Origin: Clostridiales bacterium VE202-21
GTDB taxonomy: Bacteria; Bacillota; Clostridia; Lachnospirales; Lachnospiraceae
Direction: 5' to 3'
NCBI GenBank assembly: GCA_000509105.1
Contig: BAIF02000024.1
Coordinates: 24,007-88,006 of the forward strand
DNA: 64,000 nt
Made by a program: the position numbers and the translations under genes. The notes under the pieces are model-generated. The model saw only the letters and a program-made list of their open reading frames with translations, was not told where the DNA came from and ran no database searches. This document shows positions 44,726 to 54,247 of this stretch, in pieces (position 1 is the first letter of the stretch; each line of letters begins with the position of its first letter).

Positions 44726-45295
44726 ATGAAGAAAAGCCAGTATCTTATATTTGCGATTTTTGTGGGAATCCAGTCTTTTCTGCTTCAGCTGGTGGATCAG
44801 CTGATCGGTACGCATCTCGTATCCGGCGGCCACAGCGGATTTGTGTTTATAGCGTTTCAGGGCTGGGCGGTGTACTTTCTGCTGGGAAGCAGTGTGAAAG
44901 GAGCCGTAAAGGGGTTTTGCGGGTATATCCTGGGGATTCTATTTGCAGTGATTATGATTGGAATGTCGGCTGTTTTACCGGATCTGAAGCTTTTGACGGT
45001 ACCGCTTGTGGCGCTGCTTGTGGTTCCCTTTATGATGTATTTTGAATTTGCCCCGTGGTGTATCAGTAATGTTGCCGTGTTCTTTGTCGGGGCGGGTGCC
45101 TTTTTCGGAATTAACAGCTATGTTGAAGGCATCAAGATGTGGCAGTCCGCAGGGATTGTACTTTTATACTGTACATTCGGGCTGCTGTCCGGCTGGATGA
45201 GCGTTTTGTTTCGGAAATGGCTGGAAGGTAAAATTTGCGGCGTATCTGTTCCTGATTCCGGGCAGATACTGGAAAAGAAAGGAATGAATGGGTAA
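44726..45295 (+). CDS. DUF1097-like membrane protein
   Basis: 189 aa with about five to six hydrophobic segments. Glycine-rich helices near residues 42-80 (W-A-V-Y-F-L-L-G and K-G-F-C-G-Y-I-L-G) resemble the DUF1097 family. Function unknown; relatives sit beside transport or catabolic genes. ATG 44726 has an AGGAGGAGAG site; the longer reading from 44573 would cross a terminator. Its stop codon lies inside a GTAACAGT...ACTGTTAC hairpin of the dispersed palindrome family. Confidence 0.65.
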   Translation: MKKSQYLIFAIFVGIQSFLLQLVDQLIGTHLVSGGHSGFVFIAFQGWAVYFLLGSSVKGAVKGFCGYILGILFAVIMIGMSAVLPDLKLLTVPLVALLVVPFMMYFEFAPWCISNVAVFFVGAGAFFGINSYVEGIKMWQSAGIVLLYCTFGLLSGWMSVLFRKWLEGKICGVSVPDSGQILEKKGMNG

Positions 45296-45321
45296 CAGTC
45301 CAGGCAAATCTGAACTGTTAC
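45292..45321. repeat. Short copy of the CTGAACTGTTA palindrome family
   Basis: GTAACAGTCCA / TGAACTGTTAC, 10 of 11 paired, loop GGCAAATC. Related to the ends of the MITE-like element at 8468-8601. Overlaps the stop codon of the preceding gene. Confidence 0.6.
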
Positions 45322-45344
45322 ATGGATGGAGGTGTATCAGGAAC

Positions 45345-45797
45345 ATGAGCAAGTTGGAAATGTTAACAAAGTTAAATGATATCTGCTTATTTGTAAAAGA
45401 CTTTCAGGGAGCTCTTAAATTCTATACAGAAAAGTTCGGGTTCAAAGTTAAGAGACTACAGCCAGACCCGGAGCACGCCAATTACGCGGAATTTGAATTC
45501 CATGGGACGGCAGTGACGCTCTGGGATAAAAAGGGGCTCTGCGAAGTAGTGGATCATACCTATATTGATGGAGATGGACATCATTTTATGATGGCTGTGA
45601 AGGTTCCGGCTCTGCAGGATGTAGACGATATAGCGGAAGAATTGATTGGCAACGGGGTAAACTGCATCAAGGAACCGACTACCTACGGTTTTGGCTCCAG
45701 AGCGGCTTATTTTCAGGATTTTGAAGGAAATGTATGGGAAGTGTTTGCCTGGGAAGAAGGCAATGGCCCGGGTCTTCTGGATGAAGTGAAAGAATAG
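45345..45797 (+). CDS. VOC-family (glyoxalase-fold) protein
   Basis: 150 aa. Two beta-alpha-beta-beta-beta modules of the vicinal oxygen chelate fold: L-N-D-I-C-L-F-V-K-D at the first strand, and the second module ending F-Q-D-F-E-G-N-V-W-E-V-F. A metal-site glutamate at that last motif is conserved. Family members include glyoxalases, dioxygenases and drug-binding proteins, so no substrate can be given. ATG 45345 follows ATGGAGGTG. It lies 9 bases before deoB and is likely co-transcribed with it. Confidence 0.82.
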   Translation: MSKLEMLTKLNDICLFVKDFQGALKFYTEKFGFKVKRLQPDPEHANYAEFEFHGTAVTLWDKKGLCEVVDHTYIDGDGHHFMMAVKVPALQDVDDIAEELIGNGVNCIKEPTTYGFGSRAAYFQDFEGNVWEVFAWEEGNGPGLLDEVKE

Positions 45798-45806
45798 GAG
45801 GAAGCC

Positions 45807-46988
45807 ATGCCAGGTTTTACAATTATCGTGCTGGACAGCGTAGGGGTCGGTGAGCTTCCGGATGCAGCAGAGTTCGGAGACACAGGAACCAATACGCTGA
45901 GGCATGTGGACGAGTACAGAGAAGGGCTGAATATCCCGAATCTAAAGCAGCTTGGGCTATACAATATCCAGGGCACAGGACTTACTGGGGTCAGAGCTCC
46001 CAAAGGGTGTTTCGGAAAAGCTGCAGAGCTGGGAAAGGCAAAGGATACAACGAATGGACATTTCGAGATTGCCGGACTGACAGTGAAGACGCCGTTCAAA
46101 GTATTTGGGGAATCCTTTCCGCCGCGGATTATCGAGGAGCTGGAGCGGCGGATTGGGACGAAGGTGATAGGGAATTATCCGGCGTCCGGTACCGAGATCA
46201 TCAAAGTACTGGGAGATGAGCATGTAAAGACCGGGTATCCGATCGTTTACCTGTCTGCGGACAGCCTGATGCAGATTGCGATGCACGAAAGTATCATCCC
46301 TTTAGAGAGGCAGTATGAGATCTGCCGGATTGCCAGGATGCTCCTTACAGGGGATGACACGGTAAGCCGTGTGATCTGCAGGCCGTTTACGGGGGAAAGC
46401 GGCAGCTATTACCGCACGGAAAACAGGAAAGACTTTTCCGTAGACCCGCCGGGATATACAGTTTTGGATCTCCTGCACGAGAAAGGGAAAGAGGTGATCG
46501 GCGTCGGGAAGATTGAAGATATTTTCAACAGGCGCGGCCTGACAGAAATCAATCACACGAAGAATAACAGAGAAGGCATACAGGCTGCCCTGTCTTATCT
46601 GAAGACAGGATTTGACGGACTTTTATTTGTGAATCTGGTTGATTTTGACATGCTGTACGGACACCGCAATAACCCGCAGGGATATGCCGAGGCGCTGGAG
46701 TACTTCGATACATTTGTACCTGAGATGGCCAGTCTTCTGAAGGAAGACGATATTCTCCTGATCACGGCGGATCATGGGTGCGACCCGACGACGCCGGGAA
46801 CAGACCATACAAGAGAGTATATTCCGATCGTCGTATACGGGAAGCGGCTGAAGGCAGGAATTAATATAGGAACCAGGAGTACATTTTCAGACATTGCGGC
46901 GACCGTTGCAGAATATTTTGGCTATGAGTTTGAGGCGGGTACCTCTTTTCTGAAGGAGATTGAAAGGGAAGGTAGGATATATGGATAG
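45807..46988 (+). CDS. deoB: Phosphopentomutase
   Basis: Interconverts (deoxy)ribose-1-phosphate and (deoxy)ribose-5-phosphate, linking nucleoside phosphorolysis to DeoC. 393 aa, alkaline-phosphatase superfamily with Mn2+. The metal site residues are visible in L-D-S-V-G-V-G-E (near 8-15) and A-D-H-G-C-D-P-T-T-P-G-T-D-H (near 318-331). The phospho-threonine region is K-D-T-T-N-G-H-F-E. A TAGGAGG site precedes the ATG. It overlaps the alcohol dehydrogenase by 8 bases. Confidence 0.95.
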   Translation: MPGFTIIVLDSVGVGELPDAAEFGDTGTNTLRHVDEYREGLNIPNLKQLGLYNIQGTGLTGVRAPKGCFGKAAELGKAKDTTNGHFEIAGLTVKTPFKVFGESFPPRIIEELERRIGTKVIGNYPASGTEIIKVLGDEHVKTGYPIVYLSADSLMQIAMHESIIPLERQYEICRIARMLLTGDDTVSRVICRPFTGESGSYYRTENRKDFSVDPPGYTVLDLLHEKGKEVIGVGKIEDIFNRRGLTEINHTKNNREGIQAALSYLKTGFDGLLFVNLVDFDMLYGHRNNPQGYAEALEYFDTFVPEMASLLKEDDILLITADHGCDPTTPGTDHTREYIPIVVYGKRLKAGINIGTRSTFSDIAATVAEYFGYEFEAGTSFLKEIEREGRIYG

Positions 46989-48150
46989 TTTTGAATTTAT
47001 GTCACCGACAAAGTTTATTCTGGATAAGGATGCAGACCAGCTTTGCGGGCAGGAAGTTAAGAAGATATCTGATCAAGTGTTATTTGTCCATTACGGGGAT
47101 GATTACATGTATAAGTCCGGGCTCCACGCAAGGATTATCAAGGCTCTGGAGGCGGCGCAGGTGACGTATTATGAGCTGCCCGGGGTAGAACCGAATCCAA
47201 AGGTCGGCCTTGTCCGGGCGGGTGCAGCGCTTTGTAAGGAGCATCAGATCGGCTGTGTGCTGGCAGTCGGGGGCGGCAGTGTCATTGATACGGCTAAGGC
47301 AGTTGCCCTGGGGGCAAAATATGACGGTGATGTGTGGGACTTTTACAGCAAGAAGGCCGTTCCGGTTGATGCGCTTCCTGTGGGCACGGTTATGACACTT
47401 CCGGCGACAGGAAGCGAAGGCAGTAACGGCAGCGTGCTGAATAATCCGGAGACAGGCGAGAGCGCGGATGTCATGGCAGATTTTTTAAGGCCGGCATTCA
47501 CCTTAATGAATCCCGATCTGACACTGACGATACCGAAGAGACAGACCGTATTTGGCATTATCGATATGTTCTCCCATGTACTGGAGCGGTATTTTTCAAG
47601 TTCTGTGGATGTGCATCTGACAGACTATATGTGCGAAGGTGTTATGAAGGCAATCTTAGTCAATGCCAGGGCGTTGATGGAGAACCTGGATGATTACAAT
47701 GCGAGGGCTGAGTTCATGTGGACGGCTATTGTAGCACACAACGGGCTTCTTGCAGCCGGAAGGAATCAGGACTGGGCGACGCATACGATCGGCGCACAGC
47801 TGAGCGCGCAGTATAATGCGGTACATGGCTCGACCCTTTCCGTGTTATTTCCATGTTGGGCGAAGTACGTATACAAAGAGAATCTTCCGAGATTCGTACA
47901 GTTTGCGAACCGCGTGTTTGACGTTGAGATAGATTTCTATGACCAGGAGAAGACCGCTTTGGAGGGAATACGAAGATTGAAGGAATTTTTCCAGTCTATG
48001 GGCGCTCCCGTGACATTAAAGGAAATCGGAGTCGAGAGCGATGAGAAGTTCCGGAAGATGGCAGAAGACGCATGCAGGTTCGGCAATATCGGTGGTTTGA
48101 AGGCTCTGAATGCCGATGATGTAGAAGTGATTTACAAAATGGCACAGTAA
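46981..48150 (+). CDS. Iron-containing alcohol dehydrogenase (butanol-dehydrogenase type)
   Basis: 389-aa group III alcohol dehydrogenase. The NAD(P)-binding G-G-G-S-V-I-D-T-A-K motif is near residues 97-106. The iron ligands are recognisable as D and H in I-I-D-M-F-S-H and H residues in T-H-T-I-G...N-A-V-H-G-S-T. ATG 46981 overlaps deoB by 8 bases after GAAGGTAGG. In this setting the natural job would be reducing acetaldehyde released by DeoC to ethanol while recycling NADH (inference); butyraldehyde or other aldehydes are alternatives. Confidence 0.9.
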   Translation: MDSFEFMSPTKFILDKDADQLCGQEVKKISDQVLFVHYGDDYMYKSGLHARIIKALEAAQVTYYELPGVEPNPKVGLVRAGAALCKEHQIGCVLAVGGGSVIDTAKAVALGAKYDGDVWDFYSKKAVPVDALPVGTVMTLPATGSEGSNGSVLNNPETGESADVMADFLRPAFTLMNPDLTLTIPKRQTVFGIIDMFSHVLERYFSSSVDVHLTDYMCEGVMKAILVNARALMENLDDYNARAEFMWTAIVAHNGLLAAGRNQDWATHTIGAQLSAQYNAVHGSTLSVLFPCWAKYVYKENLPRFVQFANRVFDVEIDFYDQEKTALEGIRRLKEFFQSMGAPVTLKEIGVESDEKFRKMAEDACRFGNIGGLKALNADDVEVIYKMAQ

Positions 48151-48159
48151 GGTGGGTAT

Positions 48160-49485
48160 ATGAAGTATGAAATAGGTATCAGCGGGGCAGTCATCGTCTC
48201 GGCACACAACCGGTACCGGCCGTTTATCGGTTCGGTAGGCGTGTCCGGGGACCGGATTGCGGCCGTTATGGAAGGAAAACTAAAAAAGGAAGACTGTGAG
48301 GTCTGGCTGGATGCCGATGGAAAGATCCTGATGCCCGGACTTGTCAACGGGCACTGCCACGGGGACATGACACTGGCGCGCGGGCTGGGGGATGATTTGA
48401 CTTTGCTGGAACAAAACCATAAGTTTGCTGATACCGGGTGGTTTTATACCCTGATTGACGACGAGGACAGGTTCTATTCCCGGCAGCTAACCTATTGTGA
48501 GGCGCTGCTTTCCGGTACCACATTTATAATGGAAAATATGTACTGGGGGCTGGGAGAAGACTCTGTCCGGGCGATGAAGGAGGTTGGTATCAGAGGCGCT
48601 CTGGCGGAGGACGTCCGGGTAGATTTTCAGAGACCGGATGCATTTATATCAGAACAATTTCTTACAGAGTTTATCAGAGTGTGCAGAGAGAATGGTTTGG
48701 TTCCTGTACTGGGTGGGATTTCGGAAGAGGATTACGATACGGAGAGGCTGAAAAGGATTCAGGCAATCGCAGAGCGGCATAAGATATTGCTTACCTGCCA
48801 TTTAGCGGAGAATACATGGCGGCAGGATATTGTAAAAAAGAAGTACCATGTGCCGGCGATTGCATATCTGCATCAGAACCGGCTACTGAATCCGGGCGTC
48901 ATCGGCTCCCACGTAGTATACGCCTCCGAAGACGAGGTGCAGCAGCTTGCACAGACGGATACAAAAGTTGTGAATACGCCGCTGTGCGAGATGAAGATCC
49001 AGGACGGCATCGCGCCAATCCCAGAGATGGTTAAGCAGGGAGTTACTGTATGCCTGGGGACAGACGGGGCTATGTGGAACAACTCCAACGACATTTTCCG
49101 GGAAATGAAAGGGATGTCGCTGCTCCATACGATCCATAAAGGAATCCGCAGTTTGAAGAAGACGGATATTCTGGATATGGCGACAATCAACGGGGCGAAG
49201 TGTTTTGGACTGGAAAACGACTATGGAACTATCGAAGCAGGGAAGAAGGCAGATTTTATTCTAATCGAGACAAGAGCTCCCCATATGCAGCCGATGCTTT
49301 TGGGGGAAATGGAGACGGTAACATCCGCTCTTATCTATAATGCAACAGGCCGTGACGTAACGGATGTTTTTGTGGACGGAAGGCAGGTAGTAGCGGATCG
49401 TGTATTGCAGACAATAGACGTAAAGGATGTCATGGAAAAAGTGCAGAAAGTTTCGGAAAAAATAGGAAGGGCACTTTCTTCATAG
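48160..49485 (+). CDS. Amidohydrolase, nucleoside/purine deaminase-like (TrzA/AtzA-MtaD family)
   Basis: 441-aa metal-dependent hydrolase. The metal site reads G-H-C-H-G near 66-70 (H-x-H), T-C-H-L-A-E-N near 212-218, G-S-H-V-V-Y near 248 and L-G-T-D-G-A near 298. This is the cytosine-deaminase-like/5'-methylthioadenosine-SAH deaminase pattern. Members deaminate adenosine-type nucleosides, guanine, or related compounds. It follows the alcohol dehydrogenase by 9 bases and precedes a nucleoside ABC importer, so a nucleoside or base is the likely substrate (inference). Confidence 0.82.
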   Translation: MKYEIGISGAVIVSAHNRYRPFIGSVGVSGDRIAAVMEGKLKKEDCEVWLDADGKILMPGLVNGHCHGDMTLARGLGDDLTLLEQNHKFADTGWFYTLIDDEDRFYSRQLTYCEALLSGTTFIMENMYWGLGEDSVRAMKEVGIRGALAEDVRVDFQRPDAFISEQFLTEFIRVCRENGLVPVLGGISEEDYDTERLKRIQAIAERHKILLTCHLAENTWRQDIVKKKYHVPAIAYLHQNRLLNPGVIGSHVVYASEDEVQQLAQTDTKVVNTPLCEMKIQDGIAPIPEMVKQGVTVCLGTDGAMWNNSNDIFREMKGMSLLHTIHKGIRSLKKTDILDMATINGAKCFGLENDYGTIEAGKKADFILIETRAPHMQPMLLGEMETVTSALIYNATGRDVTDVFVDGRQVVADRVLQTIDVKDVMEKVQKVSEKIGRALSS

Positions 49486-49510
49486 AAAAAAGAAAAGGAA
49501 GGAACATATT

Positions 49511-50602
49511 ATGAAAAAACGAGTATTGGCAGTTATGCTGGCAGCAGTGATGGTGGTTGGACTAGTGGCAGGATGCGGAAAGAAAAACGAACCTGCGGCC
49601 GCAGATGGGAAAGAGGATGGAGGAGAGAAGCAGTTAAAGGTTGCGCTTGTTGTAAACCAGAAGTTCGGAGATAAGGCTTCCATGGATGACCTTGCAAAAG
49701 GCGCGGATCAGGCGGCGGAAGATTTTGGGGTTGAGATTAAAAAGCTGGAGTCTGCTGAGGCTTCTAAATTTGAGGAAGATGTGCGGGCAATGTCCAAGGC
49801 CGGATATGACTTGATCGTAACCACATACGGTTACATGACAGACGCTACAAAGCTTGTTTCAAAGGAATATCCGGATACCAAGTATGCGGCAATCTTCCAG
49901 ACTATCAATGACGGCAGTGATAAGTATGAAAATGTATGGGATACGGAGTTCCACGGCGAAGGAGCGTTCTACCTTGGCGGCTATATTGCCGGAAAATTGA
50001 CAAAAGCAAATCATGTAGGTTTTGTTGTAGGCGCGGAGGAGCCAACGCCGAATGCGGAAGGCAACGGTTTTATGATGGGCGTGAAGGCGGCCAATCCGGA
50101 TGCCACTGTTGAATTTTCTTATGTTGGAAGCTATGAAGATCCGGCAAAAGCAAAAGAAGTAACAAGTGCTATGATCTCAAAAGGCTGCGATGTCATTCAG
50201 ACAGACTCAGGCGCTTCTAATGCAGGCGTGGTTGAGGCATGTAAAGAGGCCGGTATCCTGTGTGCAGGTGAGATCAGCGATTACTATGACACATACGATG
50301 GCTTTTATGGTATTGAAGGCATTGGATTTGGCGACACCGTATATAAAGCAATCGAAATGCTGCAGAATGGAGAATATCCTGGCGGAGAGCACGGAATCCG
50401 TGACCTGACAAACGGTGGTTACTTTATGGACTGGGATTCCTTCAACAGATTTGCAGACAGTAACGACGAGTATAAAGATGTGATGAAAGCAGCGATTGAA
50501 GAAGCACAGAAACTGGAAGAACAGATTAAGGACGGTTCCTTAAAAGTTCCATTTAATACAGACGTGCCGAACTGGGAAAAAATCAAATCTTCAGCAGAAT
50601 AA
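49511..50602 (+). CDS. BMP/PnrA-family nucleoside-binding lipoprotein
   Basis: 363-aa extracytoplasmic solute-binding lipoprotein. Signal peptide 1-21 ends in the lipobox L-V-A-G-C with lipidated Cys22, followed by a charged linker. The BMP domain (about 38-345) is typical of purine-nucleoside receptors such as PnrA. AAAGGAAGGAAC precedes the ATG. It is the receptor of the ABC importer encoded at 51.6-55.2 kb. The nested hairpin after its stop probably lets this gene be expressed above the rest. Confidence 0.92.
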   Translation: MKKRVLAVMLAAVMVVGLVAGCGKKNEPAAADGKEDGGEKQLKVALVVNQKFGDKASMDDLAKGADQAAEDFGVEIKKLESAEASKFEEDVRAMSKAGYDLIVTTYGYMTDATKLVSKEYPDTKYAAIFQTINDGSDKYENVWDTEFHGEGAFYLGGYIAGKLTKANHVGFVVGAEEPTPNAEGNGFMMGVKAANPDATVEFSYVGSYEDPAKAKEVTSAMISKGCDVIQTDSGASNAGVVEACKEAGILCAGEISDYYDTYDGFYGIEGIGFGDTVYKAIEMLQNGEYPGGEHGIRDLTNGGYFMDWDSFNRFADSNDEYKDVMKAAIEEAQKLEEQIKDGSLKVPFNTDVPNWEKIKSSAE

Positions 50603-50613
50603 ATTAAAAACGG

Positions 50614-50667
50614 CAGAGGCTGCCCCTCAAGCTGCAGTAACAGGCAGCTTAAACAGGGCAGCTTCTG
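50614..50667 (+). promoter_or_regulatory. Nested hairpin between receptor and phosphorylase genes
   Basis: Outer CAGAGGCTGCCC / GGGCAGCTTCTG (12 bp, one G-T) around inner AAGCTGC / GCAGCTT. No T-run. It fits a stabilising or partial-termination element that raises receptor mRNA relative to downstream genes. Confidence 0.6.
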
Positions 50668-50708
50668 TAAGATAAGAAAATAAACGAAGCATTGTTAAAG
50701 GAGAGTCA

Positions 50709-51551
50709 ATGATTATGGAAGAAAACATGAACAAAGCATCCGCACCAAAGGCAGAAAACGAGGGGGTATATCATCTCCAGCTGAAACCAGGGGATGTCCC
50801 GCCGTACGTGATCCTGCCGGGCGCTCCGGAGAGAACCTTAAAAATTGCAAAAAACTGGGAGGATGTGAAGGAAGTCGCATCCTATCGGGAATATAAAACA
50901 GTTACAGGAAAATATAAAGGGATGGATATGGCATGTACCTCCACAGGCATCGGCGGGCCAAGCTCCGAGATCTGCCTTCACGAGCTGAACACATTGGGCG
51001 TGCATACCTGCATCCGCGTGGGGACGACGGGCTGTATTGTACCGCAGTTCGATCTGGGGGATCTGATCATCCCGGTTGCCTGTGTCAGAAAAGACGGAAC
51101 CTCTGCCACTTATGTAGAGCCCGAATTTCCGGCGTTTGCAAATACCTATGTGGTCATGGCCCTCATGGAGGCATGTGAGCGCCTGGGCTTTCGTTACGGA
51201 CTGGGCCTGGATTACACGGTCGGCTCTTTTTACATTGGGCAGGGACGCCCCCTGAATGAGGATGGAAGCGGATACTGGCCTTCCTTTGCAGAAAAGATCA
51301 TCCCGGATCTGCAGACTGCCGGCGTGACGAATATTGAGATGGAGACTTCCGGACAGTATGTTGTTGGTTATCTGCACGAAATGAGGATGGGAGCGATTCT
51401 TTCCGTAATTTCCAACAGAGTACTAGACCGCTGGGGCGACAATGGCGGGGAAGAAAAGGCCTGTCTGGCTGCGGCTGAAGCCATGAAAATACTTAAAGAG
51501 TGGGATGAAACAGGCGAAGTTAAACTGAGCGTAAAGAAAAATCAGGTATAG
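50709..51551 (+). CDS. Nucleoside phosphorylase (uridine phosphorylase type)
   Basis: 280 aa, PNP/UDP family I. Splits nucleosides with phosphate into base and ribose-1-phosphate. Motifs: V-I-L-P-G-A-P-E-R near 35-43 (phosphate-binding G and R), R-V-G-T-T-G-C near 101-107, and N-I-E-M-E-T-S near 214-220 (ribose-binding E-M-E). These fit uridine phosphorylase best; purine use cannot be excluded. ATG 50709 and 50715 are both possible behind AAAGGAG. Product ribose-1-phosphate feeds DeoB. Confidence 0.88.
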   Translation: MIMEENMNKASAPKAENEGVYHLQLKPGDVPPYVILPGAPERTLKIAKNWEDVKEVASYREYKTVTGKYKGMDMACTSTGIGGPSSEICLHELNTLGVHTCIRVGTTGCIVPQFDLGDLIIPVACVRKDGTSATYVEPEFPAFANTYVVMALMEACERLGFRYGLGLDYTVGSFYIGQGRPLNEDGSGYWPSFAEKIIPDLQTAGVTNIEMETSGQYVVGYLHEMRMGAILSVISNRVLDRWGDNGGEEKACLAAAEAMKILKEWDETGEVKLSVKKNQV

Positions 51552-51589
51552 GTACGGAAAGACCGCTTATATAGCGGATGAGTAGAAAA

Positions 51590-51621
51590 GGCAACGGCTC
51601 AGACCTGCCTGAACTGTTGCC
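51590..51621. repeat. Short copy of the CTGAACTGTTG palindrome family with flanking direct repeat
   Basis: GGCAACGGCTCAG / CTGAACTGTTGCC with a 6-base loop. The 8-mer AGAAAAGG occurs at both edges (51584-51591 and 51622-51629). The right-hand copy together with AAGG supplies the ribosome site of the ABC ATPase. Confidence 0.55.
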
Positions 51622-51638
51622 AGAAAAGGAAGGATAAT

Positions 51639-53171
51639 ATGGCAGTAGCGGTTGAAATGTTGAATATATCGAAATTCTTCCCCGGCGTTGTGGCGAATGA
51701 TAATGTATCTTTAAGCGTGAATGAGGGGGAGATACTAGGACTGATCGGTGAGAATGGCGCCGGTAAATCGACGATGATGAATATGCTGTATGGGATGATG
51801 GAGCCGGATCTTGGCGTAATCAAGCTGTCCGGGAAGGAAGTCCGGATCCAGTCTCCAAATATGGCAATTAAACTGGGGATTGGAATGGTACATCAGCATT
51901 TCATGCTGATGCCCAATTTAAGTGTTCTACAGAATATTATTTTAGGAAAGACACCAACTAAAAATGGGTTGATTGATACAAAAGAGGCAAAAGAAAAGAT
52001 CCAGAAGATTATGGACACCTATGATCTCCCTGTAAATCTGGACGAGAAGATATACCAGCTGTCCGTCGGAGAAAAGCAGAGAGTGGAGATTATCAAGGCG
52101 CTGTACAGGGAGGCCAGAATCTTGATTCTGGATGAACCGACTGCCGTTTTGACGCCCACGGAGACGGACAAGCTTCTGGAGGTACTGCGGCTTTTGAAAT
52201 CAAAAGGCTGTGCGATCATATTTATTACACACAAGCTCCGTGAGGTCATGGCAATCACCGACAAAATTGTAGTTATGAGAAAAGGCCTTGTAACAGGAAC
52301 TCTGGACACCTCTGAGGCAAATACGGAGGGACTTTCCGATATGATGGTCGGAAGAAAAGTAAACCTGGAGATTGAACGGCAGGGGTACCGGCCGGGGGAA
52401 AAAGTACTGGAGGTCAAAGATATAAGGGCCTTAAACCAGAGAGGGCTTCCGGCCTTGAACGGGATCAGCTTCCACGTTTCCAGGGGCGAGGTTGTAGGCA
52501 TCGCAGGAGTAGAAGGCAATGGGCAGACCGAGTTGATTGAGGTTGTCTCAGGCATGCTAAGGCCCACGGGCGGCCAGGTAATCTTTGAGGGAAAAGATGT
52601 GACGGCGCAGAATGTACGTCAGAGAAGAGAAGGCGGAATGTCCCATATCCCGGAGGACCGGCTGAAGATGGGCAGCGCGGTCAACTGTACCATCCGAGAC
52701 AATCTGATCCTAAACAGGTACTATCAGAAGCCATACTGCAAGGGCGGTATTCTGGACAATAAAAAGCTTCATGATTTGTCGGAGGATCTGTGCAAAAACT
52801 TTGATGTTAAGACACCGGATTCCGATTATAAACTGGGGACGCTTTCCGGCGGAAATATGCAGAAAGTGATCTTTGCGCGAGAGATGGAGGCAGACCCTGA
52901 TCTGCTGATAGCGGCGCAGCCCACCCGCGGGGTGGATATCGGCGCCATCGAATCCATCCATCATAAAATCATTGAAGTGCGGGATTCTAACCGGGGCGTG
53001 CTGTTGGTCAGCGCGGAATTAGACGAGATACTTTCTCTGTCAGACCGCATCCTGGTTATGTACGAAGGAGAGATTATGGCTGAATTCAAACGTGGAGAAG
53101 CTGATGAGCGTACCATTGCAGCCTATATGACAGGAGCAAAGAGACAAGGCGGTGATGACGATGAAAAATAA
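51639..53171 (+). CDS. Nucleoside ABC importer ATP-binding protein (two ABC domains)
   Basis: 510 aa with tandem ATPase domains, as in sugar/nucleoside importers (YufO, NupA, RbsA types). Domain 1: Walker [10 protein letters not shown] near 36-44, signature L-S-V-G-E-K-Q, Walker B I-L-I-L-D-E-P-T. Domain 2 (from ~255) has a degenerate Walker A, G-V-E-G-N-G-Q-T, and signature L-S-G-G-N-M-Q. One degenerate site is usual in this family. Ribosome site AAAAGGAAGG precedes the ATG. It powers uptake through the two permeases that follow. Confidence 0.94.
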   Translation: MAVAVEMLNISKFFPGVVANDNVSLSVNEGEILGLIGENGAGKSTMMNMLYGMMEPDLGVIKLSGKEVRIQSPNMAIKLGIGMVHQHFMLMPNLSVLQNIILGKTPTKNGLIDTKEAKEKIQKIMDTYDLPVNLDEKIYQLSVGEKQRVEIIKALYREARILILDEPTAVLTPTETDKLLEVLRLLKSKGCAIIFITHKLREVMAITDKIVVMRKGLVTGTLDTSEANTEGLSDMMVGRKVNLEIERQGYRPGEKVLEVKDIRALNQRGLPALNGISFHVSRGEVVGIAGVEGNGQTELIEVVSGMLRPTGGQVIFEGKDVTAQNVRQRREGGMSHIPEDRLKMGSAVNCTIRDNLILNRYYQKPYCKGGILDNKKLHDLSEDLCKNFDVKTPDSDYKLGTLSGGNMQKVIFAREMEADPDLLIAAQPTRGVDIGAIESIHHKIIEVRDSNRGVLLVSAELDEILSLSDRILVMYEGEIMAEFKRGEADERTIAAYMTGAKRQGGDDDEK

Positions 53172-54246
53172 AGAAAACAACAGAATATTATCTACACTTG
53201 GCGTTGTAGGAAAACAGATCAGCCTGATCGTCATTGCGCTGATTCTGGCAACCATCTTCCTGGCGGTTTCCGGTTACGAGCCATTGGCGATCGTAAACGG
53301 AATTTTCGACGGGCTGACCATGGATATCGCCGGTACGATCCGCTGGGCAACGCCCCTGATTCTTGCCGGTCTCGCAATCTGCGTCACTTACAAAGCAGAG
53401 GTTTTCAATCTGGGTGTGGACGGACAGCTCTATATGGGGGCTGCGGCAGCAACGGCGGTAGCCGTAAATATTCCGGAATCAATGAATCATTTGGCGGCGC
53501 TGGTGCTTATCTTCCTCTCTGCCATGCTGGCAGGAGCGCTGTTTGCAATGATACCTGCTCTGATGAAGGTGTTCCTGGACACAAACGAGGTTGTATCGAC
53601 ACTGCTTTTAAACTTTATTGCAGTATTATTTGTGGAATATCTGGTAACGGGCCCGCTGCGTGACCCGGAGGCGGGGACGAACCTCAATGCCAGCGCTATT
53701 TTGAATGAAAATACCTGGCTTCCGCGTATTTCGTACTTCGAACCTTCCTCTGCAAACATCGGATTTTACATAGCCGTCATAGTCATGATTATATTAACAT
53801 TTATTTTCTTCAGGACGGCCTTTGGTCATGAAATTAAAGTGGTTGGCTCTAATCCGGTTCTGGCGAAATATGCCGGAATGAAGCCAAAGAAGACGATCCT
53901 TCAGGTCATGGCGATGAGCGGTGCAATCGCGGGGGTTGTCGGGGCGGTTGAGGTGACAGCGGTACAGCACAGGCTTTTGGCAGGCTTTAATCCTGATTTT
54001 GGCTTTGACGGAATCGTAGTATCCCTGCTGGCAAATAACAATCCAATCGGTGTATTGTTCTCCGGTATTTTCTTCGGCGCCCTGAAGAACGGCGGAATTA
54101 ATATGGAACGTATCACAGATGTGCCGTCGGCGGTAACAGATATAGTAACGGCAATTATATTTATTACAATCAGTGCAAAGTTCCTGCTTCCGAAGTTAAA
54201 GAAAAAATTAGCGAAAAAGACACCGGCAAGTGAAGGAGGTAAATAG
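53155..54246 (+). CDS. Nucleoside ABC importer permease 1
   Basis: About 363 aa, eight to ten membrane helices, BPD_transp_2 family (YufP/NupB-like). The G-x-D-G-Q-L-Y-M-G motif near 87-95 and the G-x-N-P-x-x-A-x-Y-A-G-M region near 225 are characteristic. It overlaps the ATPase gene by about 17 bases. The start could be ATG 53155 or 53161 (AAGGCGG lies just upstream); GTG 53152 is less likely. Confidence 0.92.
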   Translation: MTMKNKENNRILSTLGVVGKQISLIVIALILATIFLAVSGYEPLAIVNGIFDGLTMDIAGTIRWATPLILAGLAICVTYKAEVFNLGVDGQLYMGAAAATAVAVNIPESMNHLAALVLIFLSAMLAGALFAMIPALMKVFLDTNEVVSTLLLNFIAVLFVEYLVTGPLRDPEAGTNLNASAILNENTWLPRISYFEPSSANIGFYIAVIVMIILTFIFFRTAFGHEIKVVGSNPVLAKYAGMKPKKTILQVMAMSGAIAGVVGAVEVTAVQHRLLAGFNPDFGFDGIVVSLLANNNPIGVLFSGIFFGALKNGGINMERITDVPSAVTDIVTAIIFITISAKFLLPKLKKKLAKKTPASEGGK

Positions 54247-54247
54247 G